Shown here: positions 7,472 through 16,735 of the stretch, piece by piece
Layout: each line of letters starts with the position of its first letter
Position numbering within the stretch: position 1 is the stretch's first letter
Source: Bacteroidales bacterium
GTDB taxonomy: Bacteria; Bacteroidota; Bacteroidia; Bacteroidales; F082
Length of the DNA stretch: 32,965 nt
Assembly (NCBI GenBank): GCA_028696715.1
Contig: JAQVGO010000020.1
Location: 1 to 32,965 of the forward strand
Direction of reading: 5' to 3'
Position numbers and translations under genes: made by a program
The notes under the pieces: generated by a model
Told to the model about the DNA's origin: nothing
Seen by the model: the letters and a program-made list of their open reading frames with translations, nothing else
Databases searched by the model: none

Positions 7472-7942
7472 ATGTGGACCATAATCATTGTACTTGTATT
7501 GGTAGGCCTGTTAATGGTTTTGCTTGAGATTCTGGTGATACCGGGCATGGGAGTAGCCGGAGTGCTTGGCTTTTTGCTGATGGCAGTGGCTGTGTTTTTA
7601 AGCTATTCCAGAATTGGAACCACAGCCGGACATTACGTTTTAGCCGGAACCATAGCAGTTAATCTGTTGTTTCTGGTTTTGGCATTGCGTGCAAACACCT
7701 GGAACCGGCTGATGCTCAAGAAAAATGTAGATAGTCGAGTGAACGTATTTGATCAATCTGGCATTAAGCCTGGCGACACAGGAACTACCATCAGTCGTTG
7801 TACACCATCTGGTAAAGCACTGATTAACAATGAGTTTTATGAAGTTCATGCCCGATCAGAGTTTATCGATGAAGATCAACCCATTGAGGTTATCAAAGTA
7901 GAATTCAATAAAATTTTCGTCAAACACATAAAAAACAATTAG
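7472..7942 (+). CDS. NfeD-like membrane protein (short form)
   Basis: The product is 156 residues. Three hydrophobic segments (about 3-22, 27-45 and 55-76) are followed by a soluble C-terminal OB-fold-like domain with [20 protein letters not shown] and a [17 protein letters not shown] strand pair, as in NfeD C-terminal domains. This is the short form lacking the N-terminal ClpP-like protease domain. NfeD proteins are nearly always encoded beside a flotillin or stomatin partner, and here floA follows two bases later. The pair probably works together in membrane domain organisation. Confidence 0.88.
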   Translation: MWTIIIVLVLVGLLMVLLEILVIPGMGVAGVLGFLLMAVAVFLSYSRIGTTAGHYVLAGTIAVNLLFLVLALRANTWNRLMLKKNVDSRVNVFDQSGIKPGDTGTTISRCTPSGKALINNEFYEVHARSEFIDEDQPIEVIKVEFNKIFVKHIKNN

Positions 7943-7944
7943 TT

Positions 7945-8949
7945 ATGAATGACTTGTATATTCTGATTGCCATTGGATTAGGGGCACTGTTTCTCATTTG
8001 GTTTCTGTTTTATTTTATTCCGGTGGGCTTATGGTTTACTGCCTTGGTATCAGGAGTAAGAATTTCTTTGCTTCAACTTATTTTGATGCGCTGGCGTAAA
8101 GTTCCGCCATCAGTTATTGTAAACAGCATGATTGCAGCTACCAAAGCCGGCATTCACCTTGAGCGCGACGACCTTGAAGCTCATTTCCTTGCCGGTGGAA
8201 GGGTGCAAAAAGTGGTGAACTCACTTATCTCGGCCGACAAAGCCAATATGGACCTTAACTTCAAAACTGCCACTGCAATTGATCTGGCTGGCCGTGATGT
8301 TTTTGAAGCGGTTCAGATGTCTGTTAATCCCAAGGTGATCGACACCAAGAAGGTTGCTGCCGTAGCAAAAGATGGTATCCAGCTGATAGCGCTGGCCAGG
8401 GTTACCGTTCGGGCTAACATCAAACAACTGGTTGGAGGGGCAGGCGAAGAAACTATCCTGGCACGTGTTGGTGAGGGTATTGTATCTTCCATTGGTTCAG
8501 CCGATTCACACAAGCAGGTGCTCGAAAATCCTGATTCCATTTCAAAAGTCGTGCTGAAGAAAGGCCTGGATTCAGGAACAGCTTTTGAAATCCTGTCGAT
8601 CGATATCGCTGATATTGACATCGGAAAGAATATCGGTGCTGTGCTTCAAATGGATCAGGCCAATGCGGATAAAAATATTGCACAGGCCAAAGCTGAAGAA
8701 AGACGCGCGATGGCAGTGGCACAGGAACAGGAAATGCGCGCCAAGGCACAGGAAGCCCGTGCCAATGTGATACAGGCAGAAGCACTCATTCCACAAGCCA
8801 TAGCCGATGCCTTTAGCAAAGGAAACCTGGGTATCATGGATTATTATAAATTCCAGAATATTCAGGCTGATACTAAAATGCGTGATTCCATCTCTGATCC
8901 CTCAAACCAACATCTTGGCGGAGGCAACAAAGAAGATGCAAAAGAATAG
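7945..8949 (+). CDS. floA: Flotillin-like protein FloA (YqfA/UPF0365 family)
   Basis: The product is 334 residues, the usual FloA length. An N-terminal membrane hairpin (about 4-26 and the following [12 protein letters not shown]) is followed by the SPFH-like region with [30 protein letters not shown] and [14 protein letters not shown]. An alanine/glutamate-rich coiled coil follows ([20 protein letters not shown]) and then the conserved [16 protein letters not shown] tail. FloA scaffolds functional membrane microdomains. It closes the clpS-nfeD-floA operon and is followed by a strong intrinsic terminator. Confidence 0.95.
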   Translation: MNDLYILIAIGLGALFLIWFLFYFIPVGLWFTALVSGVRISLLQLILMRWRKVPPSVIVNSMIAATKAGIHLERDDLEAHFLAGGRVQKVVNSLISADKANMDLNFKTATAIDLAGRDVFEAVQMSVNPKVIDTKKVAAVAKDGIQLIALARVTVRANIKQLVGGAGEETILARVGEGIVSSIGSADSHKQVLENPDSISKVVLKKGLDSGTAFEILSIDIADIDIGKNIGAVLQMDQANADKNIAQAKAEERRAMAVAQEQEMRAKAQEARANVIQAEALIPQAIADAFSKGNLGIMDYYKFQNIQADTKMRDSISDPSNQHLGGGNKEDAKE

Positions 8950-8968
8950 ACACGCTGATTAAATTATC

Positions 8969-8997
8969 TTCCCGATTCATTGAGTCGGGAATTTTTT
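8969..8997 (+). terminator. Intrinsic terminator after floA
   Basis: The stem TTCCCGATTC / GAGTCGGGAA closes on a three-base loop with one GU pair and is followed directly by TTTTTT. It lies 19 bases after the floA stop. Confidence 0.92.
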
Positions 8998-9022
8998 AGT
9001 TTCACATAATCCCATTTTTATC

Positions 9023-11224
9023 TTGTTGAAAACAAAAGAAAATCAACAAATTGCTTCAGCATACGAGAAGCTTAAGAAAATGCTTATTCCAACAACGGAA
9101 AAAGAAAGACTTCTCAGGGTGGATGAGGCTTTTAAACTTGCCAGCGGGCTCTACGAAACCAAGCTCCTGCCTTCCGGAAAGCCTTATATACTGCATCTAT
9201 GCGAGATGGCTCTGATTGCTGTTGAAGAACTTGGAATGGGGAGTACAACGGTTATCGCAAGCTTTTTGCATGGCACTGATCAAAAAACCACACTCAATCT
9301 GCAACAAATAGAATCCCGTTTCGGTAGTAGTGTGGCATTGATTATTGAAGGTTTTAATAAGGTTTCTGACTTACAAACGGAGCGTCTCTCGTATCAGTCG
9401 GAGAATTTTAGAAAGCTCTTTCTCAGCCTTGTTGAAGACATTCGTGTGGTACTGCTAAAAATTGCACACCGTTTATATGACCTTAGAAATCCGGAAGATG
9501 TTTTAGCCGGGCGTCTGGAGATGTACTATCACGAAGTAAAACACCTCTACATTCCAATTGCACATCGGCTTGGATTATACCTTATCAAAGCTGAGTTTGA
9601 GGAGAAGGTGATGCGATTTGAGCATCCTGATATCTATCAGGCTATCAGCGAAAAAATTGCTGCCAGTAAAGCGAAACAGGAATTGCTGATGCAGGAATTT
9701 ATTAAGCCAATTCAAAGCGAACTTCTTGCGCAGGGATTTGATTGTACCATCAAATGGAGAACCAAATCCATCTCTTCGATCTATGCTAAGATGAAAGCTC
9801 AAAATGTTGAATTTGAGCAGGTTTATGATATTTTTGCAATTCGCATTATCACCGAAAGTCCGTTAAAAAAGGAGAAGGAAGATTGCTGGCGGATTTATTC
9901 GATCGTCACGGATATTTATACGCCTAATCCTAAACGCCTGCGCGATTGGATCACCACACCCAAAGCTTCTGGTTATGAATCCTTGCATACCACAGTGCAA
10001 ATGTCCGATGGCAAATGGGTTGAAGTGCAAATAAGAACCAAACGAATGGACGAAATAGCTGAGAAAGGACAGGCCGCTCATTGGCAATACAAAGATTCAT
10101 CCGGCAAAATGGATACCGAGGAGTGGCTCAATCAGGTACGCGATATTCTTGAAAATCCTGATCAGATTAACTTTGATTATTCCTATCGAAACAGCAATAA
10201 ATATCAATCGGATAAGATCTTTATTTTTACACCAAACGGCGACCTGAAGCAATTGCCCAAAGGTTCTACGGTTTTGGATTTTGCCTATGAAGTGCATACG
10301 CAGGTTGGTTCCAGCTGTAATGGTGCCAGGGTGAATAATCGCATCGTTCCTATCCGACACGAATTGCAGAATGGCGACAGGGTAGAGATTATCACAAGCA
10401 AAAAGCAGTGCCCGAAGACAGACTGGCTCAATTTTGTTGTTACTGACCGTGCCCGTTCCAAGATCAAACGGTATCTGCGTGAGGAAGAACTTAAAGAAGC
10501 TGAGATTGGGAAAGCCATGCTCTTCAGGAAGCTCAAAAACTGGAAGATCGCCAACTTTGATGAAGTGGTGAACAATCTGGTAAAACACTACAAAACAGCT
10601 TCTTCCATTGAACTTTATCATGGGATAGCTACCGACAAAATAGACCTGATCGGCTTGAAAAAATTTCTGCAGGAGGAAATCGTACAGCCCTCCAAAACAG
10701 CCCTGGAACAGCAGGATAAAGTGTCTGATGAAATCAAAAAACAGGATGTTACGCAACAGAAAGACGACTTCCTGGTGATTGATGAATCGATCAGTAATGT
10801 AAATTACAGAATCGCTAAATGTTGTAATCCTATTCCGGGCGACAATGTTTTTGGTTTTGTTACGATTGGTGGCGGAATTACGATACATCGTCAGGGATGT
10901 CCCAATGCACGGCGTTTAAAAGATAATTACCCTTACCGGATAATGCAGGTGAGATGGAAAGATTCCATCGACAGTCCTGGCTTTCAAACAGCACTTCGGA
11001 TTGGTGGCAAAGATACCCTGGGATTGGTTGGCGAAATCACCAAGGTGATAAGCAGTGATATGAAAGTGAATATGCGAAGTGTTTCATTCGACACCCGCGA
11101 TGGTCGTTTTGACGGGCGACTGGTGCTTCAAATCAAAGATACTGATCACCTGGAGCAATTGATTTACCGGCTGGGTAAAATCCCTGGAATAGAGCGTGTT
11201 CAGCGTGTTGATCAACTAAAATAA
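9023..11224 (+). CDS. relA: RelA-type (p)ppGpp synthetase with a degenerate hydrolase domain
   Basis: The product is 733 residues. The HD hydrolase region (~35-190) is present but its active site is lost: the usual HD reads HG (83-84), the following E-D pair reads Q-K (87-88), and the later ADRLHN motif reads AHRLYD (148-153). The synthetase (~235-355) looks intact, with WRTKSISSIYAKMK, VYDIFAIR (Asp269), GYESLHTTV and VEVQIRT (Glu334). TGS (~398-460, IFIFTPNGDLKQLPKGST), a Cys-containing RIS region (KCCNPIPGDNVFGFV) and a C-terminal ACT domain follow. It should make but not hydrolyse ppGpp. The TTG start at 9023 keeps an N-terminal helix common in the family. ATG 9080 is the alternative. Confidence 0.93.
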   Translation: MLKTKENQQIASAYEKLKKMLIPTTEKERLLRVDEAFKLASGLYETKLLPSGKPYILHLCEMALIAVEELGMGSTTVIASFLHGTDQKTTLNLQQIESRFGSSVALIIEGFNKVSDLQTERLSYQSENFRKLFLSLVEDIRVVLLKIAHRLYDLRNPEDVLAGRLEMYYHEVKHLYIPIAHRLGLYLIKAEFEEKVMRFEHPDIYQAISEKIAASKAKQELLMQEFIKPIQSELLAQGFDCTIKWRTKSISSIYAKMKAQNVEFEQVYDIFAIRIITESPLKKEKEDCWRIYSIVTDIYTPNPKRLRDWITTPKASGYESLHTTVQMSDGKWVEVQIRTKRMDEIAEKGQAAHWQYKDSSGKMDTEEWLNQVRDILENPDQINFDYSYRNSNKYQSDKIFIFTPNGDLKQLPKGSTVLDFAYEVHTQVGSSCNGARVNNRIVPIRHELQNGDRVEIITSKKQCPKTDWLNFVVTDRARSKIKRYLREEELKEAEIGKAMLFRKLKNWKIANFDEVVNNLVKHYKTASSIELYHGIATDKIDLIGLKKFLQEEIVQPSKTALEQQDKVSDEIKKQDVTQQKDDFLVIDESISNVNYRIAKCCNPIPGDNVFGFVTIGGGITIHRQGCPNARRLKDNYPYRIMQVRWKDSIDSPGFQTALRIGGKDTLGLVGEITKVISSDMKVNMRSVSFDTRDGRFDGRLVLQIKDTDHLEQLIYRLGKIPGIERVQRVDQLK

Positions 11225-11230
11225 GTTAAA

Positions 11231-11398
11231 ATGATAATTCAGCTTCTAATCTTATCCCTTTTGTTTTTCGCCTTGGCAATCTGGTTTTTCGTCAAAAGAA
11301 AAAAGGTTTTAGGGATCACTTTTGGGGCCATTGGCGTAATGGCTTTGCTCCTGTTTTTTGTGGTTCGCTACTTATATCCTGATTCGGTTCCTTTCTAA
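11231..11398 (+). CDS. Small two-helix membrane protein, unknown function
   Basis: The ATG at 11231 lies six bases after the relA stop and opens a 55-residue frame ending in TAA at 11396-11398. The peptide has two hydrophobic segments (about residues 2-21 and 34-46) separated by a basic loop VKRKK, which is the pattern of a small helical-hairpin inner-membrane protein with the loop on the cytoplasmic side. Placement suggests co-transcription with relA. I recognise no family. Coding status rests on start position, spacing and composition, since a chance frame rarely gives two such clean helices with a charged turn. Confidence 0.6.
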   Translation: MIIQLLILSLLFFALAIWFFVKRKKVLGITFGAIGVMALLLFFVVRYLYPDSVPF

Positions 11399-11406
11399 AA
11401 AATGTT

Positions 11407-12888
11407 TTAGTCGCTAATTTTAAACCAGTCTTCCACCCAAATGGTTTTATCTTCGGGTTCGCTGTGATGCCTGAATTCGTTGGTATAGCGATTATACACA
11501 TAATCTTTTTCCCACTTTTTGGCATTTTTTGATATTTGAGCCACGCCTTCGATCAAAGTATCCATTTCTTCTGAAGTCATGGTAGGATGCAAAGAAGCCC
11601 TGATCCATCCCGGCTTCTGGGATAGATCGCCATGATTGATCAAATCAGTGATTTGCCGGCTTTTGTCATGACTTACATCCAATAAATAATGACCGTAAGT
11701 TCCGGCACAGGCACAACCTCCACGCACCTGAATACCAAAGCGATCATTCAATAATTTAACAACCAAATTGAAGTGAACCTGATCGACATAAAACGAAAAA
11801 ACTCCCAATCGATCTTCTATATTGTCAGCCAATATATGCACTCCCGGTATCTTTCGAAAAGCTTCGAAAGCCCTGGCAACCAGCTGGTGCTCTCTTTCGC
11901 GTATCTGTTGGGTGCCCATCTGATTTTTTACCTCAACAGCCAAAGCAGTACGGATGGCCTGCATAAAACCAGGTGTTCCGCCATCTTCACGCAATTCTAT
12001 GTCATCTATATATTTATACTCACCCCAGGGATTGGTCCAATCCACTGTGCCACCTCCCGGATGGTCAGGTGTTGCGTTTTTGTACAAACTGCTGTCGAAA
12101 ACCAAAACACCTGAGCTTCCCGGCCCGCCTAAAAATTTATGCGGACTAAAATAGATTGCATCCAGCTTTTTCATTTCATCATCGGCCGGATGCATATCAA
12201 TAGCCACATAAGGCGCAGAAGCAGCAAAATCGATAAAAGCTACACCACCATATTCGTGCATGATTTTAGCCATTTCGTGATAAGGTGTTTCAATGCCTGT
12301 AACATTTGAACAGGCCGTAAAAGCACCAATCTTAAAAGGACGTTCTTTATGAATTTCGAGCTGGTTGCGAAGCTCGTCAAGATCGATCAACAGGTCTTTG
12401 TTGGGTTTAAGCACAACAACATCCACATTGGTTTCCATCCAGCTGGTATGATTGGAATGATGCTCCATATGTGTGATAAATACCACCGGTCGATCCGGAT
12501 TCTTTTGAATGCAGTTGGATTTGGTTAGTATCCCACAGCTCTTCAATCCCATGATGCGTTGCAGCTTATTGACAACCGTTGTCATTCCCGAACCGGCTGT
12601 GATAATCACATCTTTGGGGCCGGCATTCACATGCTGTTTAACCTTTTTGTGAGCCAGATGATAGGCTTTTGTCATTAATGTGCCTGTTTCGCTGGTTTCG
12701 GTATGTGTGTTACCAACATAAGGCCCGAAAATGTTTAATAGCTGATCTTCAATAGGTTTATAAAGGCGACCACTGGCAATCCAGTCGGCATATATCATCT
12801 TTTGAAGCCCAAAAGGGGTTTTGAAAATGAGTTCGTTTCCAATCGTCTTTGATCTGAAAGGTTTAAAATGTTCCTGCAGATTGGCCAT
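11407..12888 (-). CDS. Class V aminotransferase-fold PLP enzyme, cysteine desulfurase-like
   Basis: The product is 493 residues, longer than SufS/CsdA (about 400). The PLP lysine is in YFSPHKFLGG (Lys251), the cofactor aspartate in AFIDFAASAPY (Asp220), and THMEHHSNHTSW corresponds to the conserved EHHSN segment of SufS-like enzymes. A RGGCACAGTYGHY segment (Cys392, Cys394) sits where the desulfurase persulfide cysteine loop lies. This supports sulfur transfer from cysteine or a related lyase reaction, but the extra ~90 residues and lack of suf/isc neighbours leave the substrate open. The frame ends nine bases from the small membrane-protein gene, convergently. Confidence 0.85.
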   Translation of the reverse strand: MANLQEHFKPFRSKTIGNELIFKTPFGLQKMIYADWIASGRLYKPIEDQLLNIFGPYVGNTHTETSETGTLMTKAYHLAHKKVKQHVNAGPKDVIITAGSGMTTVVNKLQRIMGLKSCGILTKSNCIQKNPDRPVVFITHMEHHSNHTSWMETNVDVVVLKPNKDLLIDLDELRNQLEIHKERPFKIGAFTACSNVTGIETPYHEMAKIMHEYGGVAFIDFAASAPYVAIDMHPADDEMKKLDAIYFSPHKFLGGPGSSGVLVFDSSLYKNATPDHPGGGTVDWTNPWGEYKYIDDIELREDGGTPGFMQAIRTALAVEVKNQMGTQQIREREHQLVARAFEAFRKIPGVHILADNIEDRLGVFSFYVDQVHFNLVVKLLNDRFGIQVRGGCACAGTYGHYLLDVSHDKSRQITDLINHGDLSQKPGWIRASLHPTMTSEEMDTLIEGVAQISKNAKKWEKDYVYNRYTNEFRHHSEPEDKTIWVEDWFKISD

Positions 12889-12973
12889 AGTACATTTTGG
12901 TTAAGGTGAACCGACTAAATTCAGACAACCTATGCATCCAAATGGTTTTCAGTTGCTAAAAAGTCGGGAGCAA

Positions 12974-12981
12974 CAAAAGTA
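12974..12981 (-). promoter_or_regulatory. -7 promoter element for the class V aminotransferase gene
   Basis: TACTTTTG on the minus strand is an exact TAnnTTTG match about 85 bases upstream of the ATG. No clear TTG lies at the -33 distance. Confidence 0.35.
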
Positions 12982-13011
12982 GAAATTTCTTTTAAACCGT
13001 TTAAGAAACTA

Positions 13012-15870
13012 TCAGAAACCACGCGAAATCTGTGCAACGCCCAGTTCTATCTCTCCGTTTTCGGGCAAGAATTCGATCCAGTTATTATCCTCGCTAAACC
13101 ACTTATACTGAGACCCTATCCTAACCACAAAGTCATGCCATTCGCCATCATCTGGAATGGGCAATACAAAGCCTCCATTTCTTCCCGATGAACTTCCAAA
13201 ACCAACAATTAATGGAAAACCTTTTGTGCCTGTATTTCTGGCTTTTACAAGAATGTAATTCGATCTTCTTTCGGCGATATTAACAGGCTCAAAGCTAAAA
13301 CGTTTGGCATTTCCGGAAGAAATCACGATGGGATTAAGGTTCAACTCAACCAGTTTGTTTTCCTGCATTTGTTTGGTGATCGAGGCAATCATTTCGGCAG
13401 GGTAGGGGTCGCCTGTTTTCAGCTGATCAGCCTTGCTGTATTGCTCAATTGCCTTGTCGTAGGTCCTTGCCTTATAATGCTGATCAGCTTCACGCACCAG
13501 TTTATTATAAGTAGTTCTGAGCTTCATCATCTCAGCTTCCATAAGATCTTCTGCAGCTTTAATTTTGCTGTCGGCAAGCACATTATCCGGCTGAACTCCT
13601 TTGGCCAGTTTGTATTGCTCCAGAGCCTTCGCATAAACTTTTTCCTCCATAAACTCATCTCCGGCAAGGATGGCTTCATTAAATCTTTGTTCGCGTTCGG
13701 CTGCTCTGGCTGCAAGTTCTGCCATTGCCGATTCTTTTCTACTCAAGGCATGTTCATTATTTGCTTCCAGCTTCAATATTTCGTCATATTGTGCAATGGC
13801 TTGCTGCCACTGTTCAGCTTCAAATGCTTCATCGGCAGTTTTTTGAAGACCAGCGATGCGGGCCTCAAACGCCTTTGTTTCGGCAATCTCTTCCAATTTG
13901 GCATCAATGGCAGCTAACTGCGATACAATATGATCGTTCGTTTTCATTTTTTGGGCTTCCTGATAAGAAAGTCGGGCATTTTCCCATTCAGCAAGGGCAA
14001 ACAAGCTGTCTGCCTTGCCAATTGTGTTGACAAATGCTTCTTCAAAAGCTTTGTTATCAGCAATTTCTTTAAATAAAGCCTCAACTTTCACCAATTGATT
14101 TTTAGGATATTCCTGATCGGGTTTTAGGGCAAGAGCCTCTTCAAATGCAATTTTTGCCTCTGATGCCAGTTTGTTGGAGAGTGCCTCGTCTCCCTGTGAA
14201 ATTAATGCTGCGTATTGTTGCTCTAGTGCTTCGGCCTCAGCCTGTGCAGCTAATGTTTCGTTAATCCGACTGATCTGCTCCAGAGGATACGTCCGGTCAT
14301 CAAAAAGTGCTGTGGCTTCCTTATAAGCTGTAAGTGCCTGATTGAGTTGATTCGCCTCAAAAGCCTGGTCTGCCTTTTCAATTAAGCTGTCATAATTGTC
14401 TTCACGCTGTTGCAGTGCTTCTTTTTCATTGATTAACGCATTGATTTCACCAATTTTAGCTGAAATATTTTCCTGATCAGGTTTTAAGGCAGCAGCCTGT
14501 TGGTAATAATCCAATGCTTGTGCGAATTGATCGTTGGCATAAGCCTCGGCTGCGAGGGTTATGAGTCTGTTGTATTCATTGTCTTTTTCGGCAGCTGCTT
14601 CGGCACTGGCAATCATTTGGTCGATCTGTTGAATTTTCTGCTGTGGTTCCGGCTCTGATGGTTTCAGGTTGAAGGCTTCAACATATTTATCCCGAGCCTC
14701 ACGCAGCTCATTTTGTTCCAGCAAAGCAGCAGCTGTTTCGATGATCTGCTGATAGTTAGTATCCAATATTTTTGTCTCCATCTCGGCAATTTTCGTCTGA
14801 GCCACTTCATCACCAGGTTTTATTCCAAGTGCTTTTTCATAGGCCAGCTTCGCCTGCTGCCAGGCCGATTGCGATTCGAGATTTCCACCCTCTGCCATGG
14901 CATTGTTATATTCCTGCTGCGCCAGGTAATCATCACTTTGAAGCGTTTCATCAATGCGACGAATCATATCTTCAGCATAAGCGTCACCCGGCTGAATAGC
15001 TAGAGCCTCGGCGTATTTAGCACGTGCCTGCTCAAAACTTTTACTACCATAAAGCTGGTCGGCAGTTTCGAGAGCTTTGCTAAACATCTGATATTGTTCG
15101 GCTTGTGTTTGTGTAGTTGCCAATAATTGACTAAGATTTTCATCTTCAGGAAGCAGGCCTAAAGCCTCCTGAAGCTTGGTTATCGCTTCATCAAAGTTTT
15201 TCCGAAGGATAAAATTTTGCGCTTCCGTGGTGAGTTCGGCTGCTTTACTTTCGTTAATTTTCCTTTGTTCCAACAATTTTGTAGCATCCGATTTCAACTT
15301 AAAAGGCTCCTGTTGGGCCGGATACAAAGCCAATGCCTGATCAAACTGTAGTATGGCTTCTTCATATTTGGTCTGCTCGAGCAAACTTTTACCAAGTGTT
15401 ATGGCTTGCTCATAATCGGCCAGCTTTTGTGCTTCTTCTTCAAGTGTTTTATTAATAGAGGATAGCTGTGTTTGGGTGTATTTATCTTCCGGAAATATCT
15501 CCAGGGCTTGTTCGTAAGCTTGTTTGGCTTCTTGCAGCTTATTCTCGGCCAGCAAACGGTCGCCCAAATCAAGTCGCAGGTAAAACATTTCTTGTTTTTC
15601 CATCTGATTTTTAATCTGTTCGACTGTTTGGGTTAATTTTTGCTGGGCAGTGGCATCATCCTTTCTTTTCTGCAGAGCCATTTCAAAATAAGTCTTTGCA
15701 CTGATGTAATCACCAGCATCAAACTTAGCATTGCCCGACTGCATAAGCGATTCGTAGGACTGACTCAATTCCTGTGCAAGAATCGGTGTGTTCAAAATAA
15801 AACAAGAGACCAATAAGGTAAAAGTAAAAAGCTGCCTGATCATTACTGATTTGGGATTATCGAATTTCAT
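13012..15870 (-). CDS. Secreted protein with about 14 long tandem TPR-like units and a C-terminal beta domain
   Basis: The product is 952 residues. A signal peptide (hydrophobic LFTFTLLVSCFIL, then ILAQ) is followed by about 14 units of 52-65 residues. Each starts with an aromatic (YxxLI, YEQAI, FSKAL), then A(D/E)xxFExxxFxxAxxxYxxAL, then LKPxD or similar, and ends in a long charged helix rich in Glu, Gln and Ala. The units are longer than canonical 34-residue TPRs by that third helix. The last ~110 residues are different: a beta-rich domain with NYILVKARNTGTKGFPLIVG and GEWHDFVVRIGS, resembling a jelly-roll. This suggests a periplasmic or surface scaffold. Met10 (15843) is an alternative start giving a cleaner signal peptide. 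It lies 38 bases after the ABC ATPase gene. Confidence 0.85.
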   Translation of the reverse strand: MKFDNPKSVMIRQLFTFTLLVSCFILNTPILAQELSQSYESLMQSGNAKFDAGDYISAKTYFEMALQKRKDDATAQQKLTQTVEQIKNQMEKQEMFYLRLDLGDRLLAENKLQEAKQAYEQALEIFPEDKYTQTQLSSINKTLEEEAQKLADYEQAITLGKSLLEQTKYEEAILQFDQALALYPAQQEPFKLKSDATKLLEQRKINESKAAELTTEAQNFILRKNFDEAITKLQEALGLLPEDENLSQLLATTQTQAEQYQMFSKALETADQLYGSKSFEQARAKYAEALAIQPGDAYAEDMIRRIDETLQSDDYLAQQEYNNAMAEGGNLESQSAWQQAKLAYEKALGIKPGDEVAQTKIAEMETKILDTNYQQIIETAAALLEQNELREARDKYVEAFNLKPSEPEPQQKIQQIDQMIASAEAAAEKDNEYNRLITLAAEAYANDQFAQALDYYQQAAALKPDQENISAKIGEINALINEKEALQQREDNYDSLIEKADQAFEANQLNQALTAYKEATALFDDRTYPLEQISRINETLAAQAEAEALEQQYAALISQGDEALSNKLASEAKIAFEEALALKPDQEYPKNQLVKVEALFKEIADNKAFEEAFVNTIGKADSLFALAEWENARLSYQEAQKMKTNDHIVSQLAAIDAKLEEIAETKAFEARIAGLQKTADEAFEAEQWQQAIAQYDEILKLEANNEHALSRKESAMAELAARAAEREQRFNEAILAGDEFMEEKVYAKALEQYKLAKGVQPDNVLADSKIKAAEDLMEAEMMKLRTTYNKLVREADQHYKARTYDKAIEQYSKADQLKTGDPYPAEMIASITKQMQENKLVELNLNPIVISSGNAKRFSFEPVNIAERRSNYILVKARNTGTKGFPLIVGFGSSSGRNGGFVLPIPDDGEWHDFVVRIGSQYKWFSEDNNWIEFLPENGEIELGVAQISRGF

Positions 15871-15908
15871 TGAAACGGTTAAGTTGTTGCATTATTGTGT
15901 GATGCTGT

Positions 15909-16559
15909 TCATTGCCAGTTGCCATCTGACAGGGTGTAGCTTCTGTCGGCCATGCCAGCCAATTCGGGATTGTGCGTCACAATTACGAAAGTTTGATTAA
16001 ACTGTTCTCTCAATTCAAAAAATAAGCGGTGAAGTTCAACAGCGGCATTGCTATCGAGGTTACCGGAAGGTTCATCAGCCAAAATCACTGTGGGATTGTT
16101 TACCAGGGCTCTGGCCACTGCCACACGTTGTTGTTCGCCGCCCGAAAGCTCCGCAGGTTTATGATCAGCGCGCTGCTCCAGGTTTAAAAGCTTCAACAGA
16201 TGCATGGCCTGATCGGTGGCATTTTTCCTGCTCCTGCCTCCGATATAAGCCGGGATGCAGATGTTTTCGAGTGCCGTAAACTCAGGGAAAAGATGGTGAA
16301 ACTGAAAGACAAAACCGATGTGATCATTCCTGAACCTTGCAAGTGCCTTTTGCGAAAGCTTGTTAACAACTGTGCCACCAATAGTAAGCATCCCATTATC
16401 AGCTTGCTCTATTGTTCCTAAAATCTGCAAAAAAGTTGATTTCCCTGCTCCGGATGGCCCCATGATACTCACTACTTCACCCTGTTCAACCGTGAGGTCA
16501 AGCCCTTTGAGCACTTGTAACTTACCGAAAGACTTAAAGATTTGTCTGGCTTCAATCAT
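15909..16559 (-). CDS. LolD-like ABC transporter ATPase
   Basis: The product is 216 residues, a lone ATPase domain. Walker [10 protein letters not shown] (34-42), Q-loop [10 protein letters not shown], signature LSGGEQQR (138-145), Walker [14 protein letters not shown] (158-170) and the H-loop IVTHNPELA are all present. The length and the [15 protein letters not shown] segment place it with the LolD/MacB/FtsE-like group. LolD powers release of lipoproteins from the inner membrane. No LolC/E-type permease gene is adjacent, so the partner is elsewhere and the exact substrate is uncertain. It is first in a leftward pair with the TPR-like protein and has a -7 promoter element just upstream. Confidence 0.88.
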   Translation of the reverse strand: MIEARQIFKSFGKLQVLKGLDLTVEQGEVVSIMGPSGAGKSTFLQILGTIEQADNGMLTIGGTVVNKLSQKALARFRNDHIGFVFQFHHLFPEFTALENICIPAYIGGRSRKNATDQAMHLLKLLNLEQRADHKPAELSGGEQQRVAVARALVNNPTVILADEPSGNLDSNAAVELHRLFFELREQFNQTFVIVTHNPELAGMADRSYTLSDGNWQ

Positions 16560-16576
16560 AGATAGCTGATATGCTG

Positions 16577-16584
16577 CAAAAATA
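16577..16584 (-). promoter_or_regulatory. -7 promoter element for the LolD-like gene
   Basis: TATTTTTG on the minus strand matches TAnnTTTG and lies 17 bases from the ATG at 16559, giving a short leader. No obvious -33 TTTG is visible. Confidence 0.4.
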
Positions 16585-16668
16585 AAGAATTCAGCCTGAT
16601 AGTTACAGAATTTTCCAACTTAAAACGCAAATGTGCTGATCCTCTCATATTTTGACATTTTTTATGGC

Positions 16669-16697
16669 TTGGTTTTCGTTAAATTGTCCTAATTTTG
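16669..16697 (+). promoter_or_regulatory. Promoter of sucC
   Basis: TTG at 16669-16671 is followed after 18 bases by TAATTTTG at 16690-16697, an exact -7 element. Predicted start is near 16702, about 34 bases before the ATG at 16736. Confidence 0.6.
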
Positions 16698-16735
16698 GGC
16701 TTCTAAAAAAATCAATTAAAAATTTTTGTCACACT

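Noticed and set aside
10097..10888. A 263-codon open frame on the minus strand
   Set aside because: It lies wholly inside relA, whose domains are clear on the plus strand; its peptide has no recognisable motif and is a shadow frame.
16652..16735. Upstream extension of sucC
   Set aside because: The extension spans the predicted promoter and transcription start, and sucC proteins begin at MNLHE.
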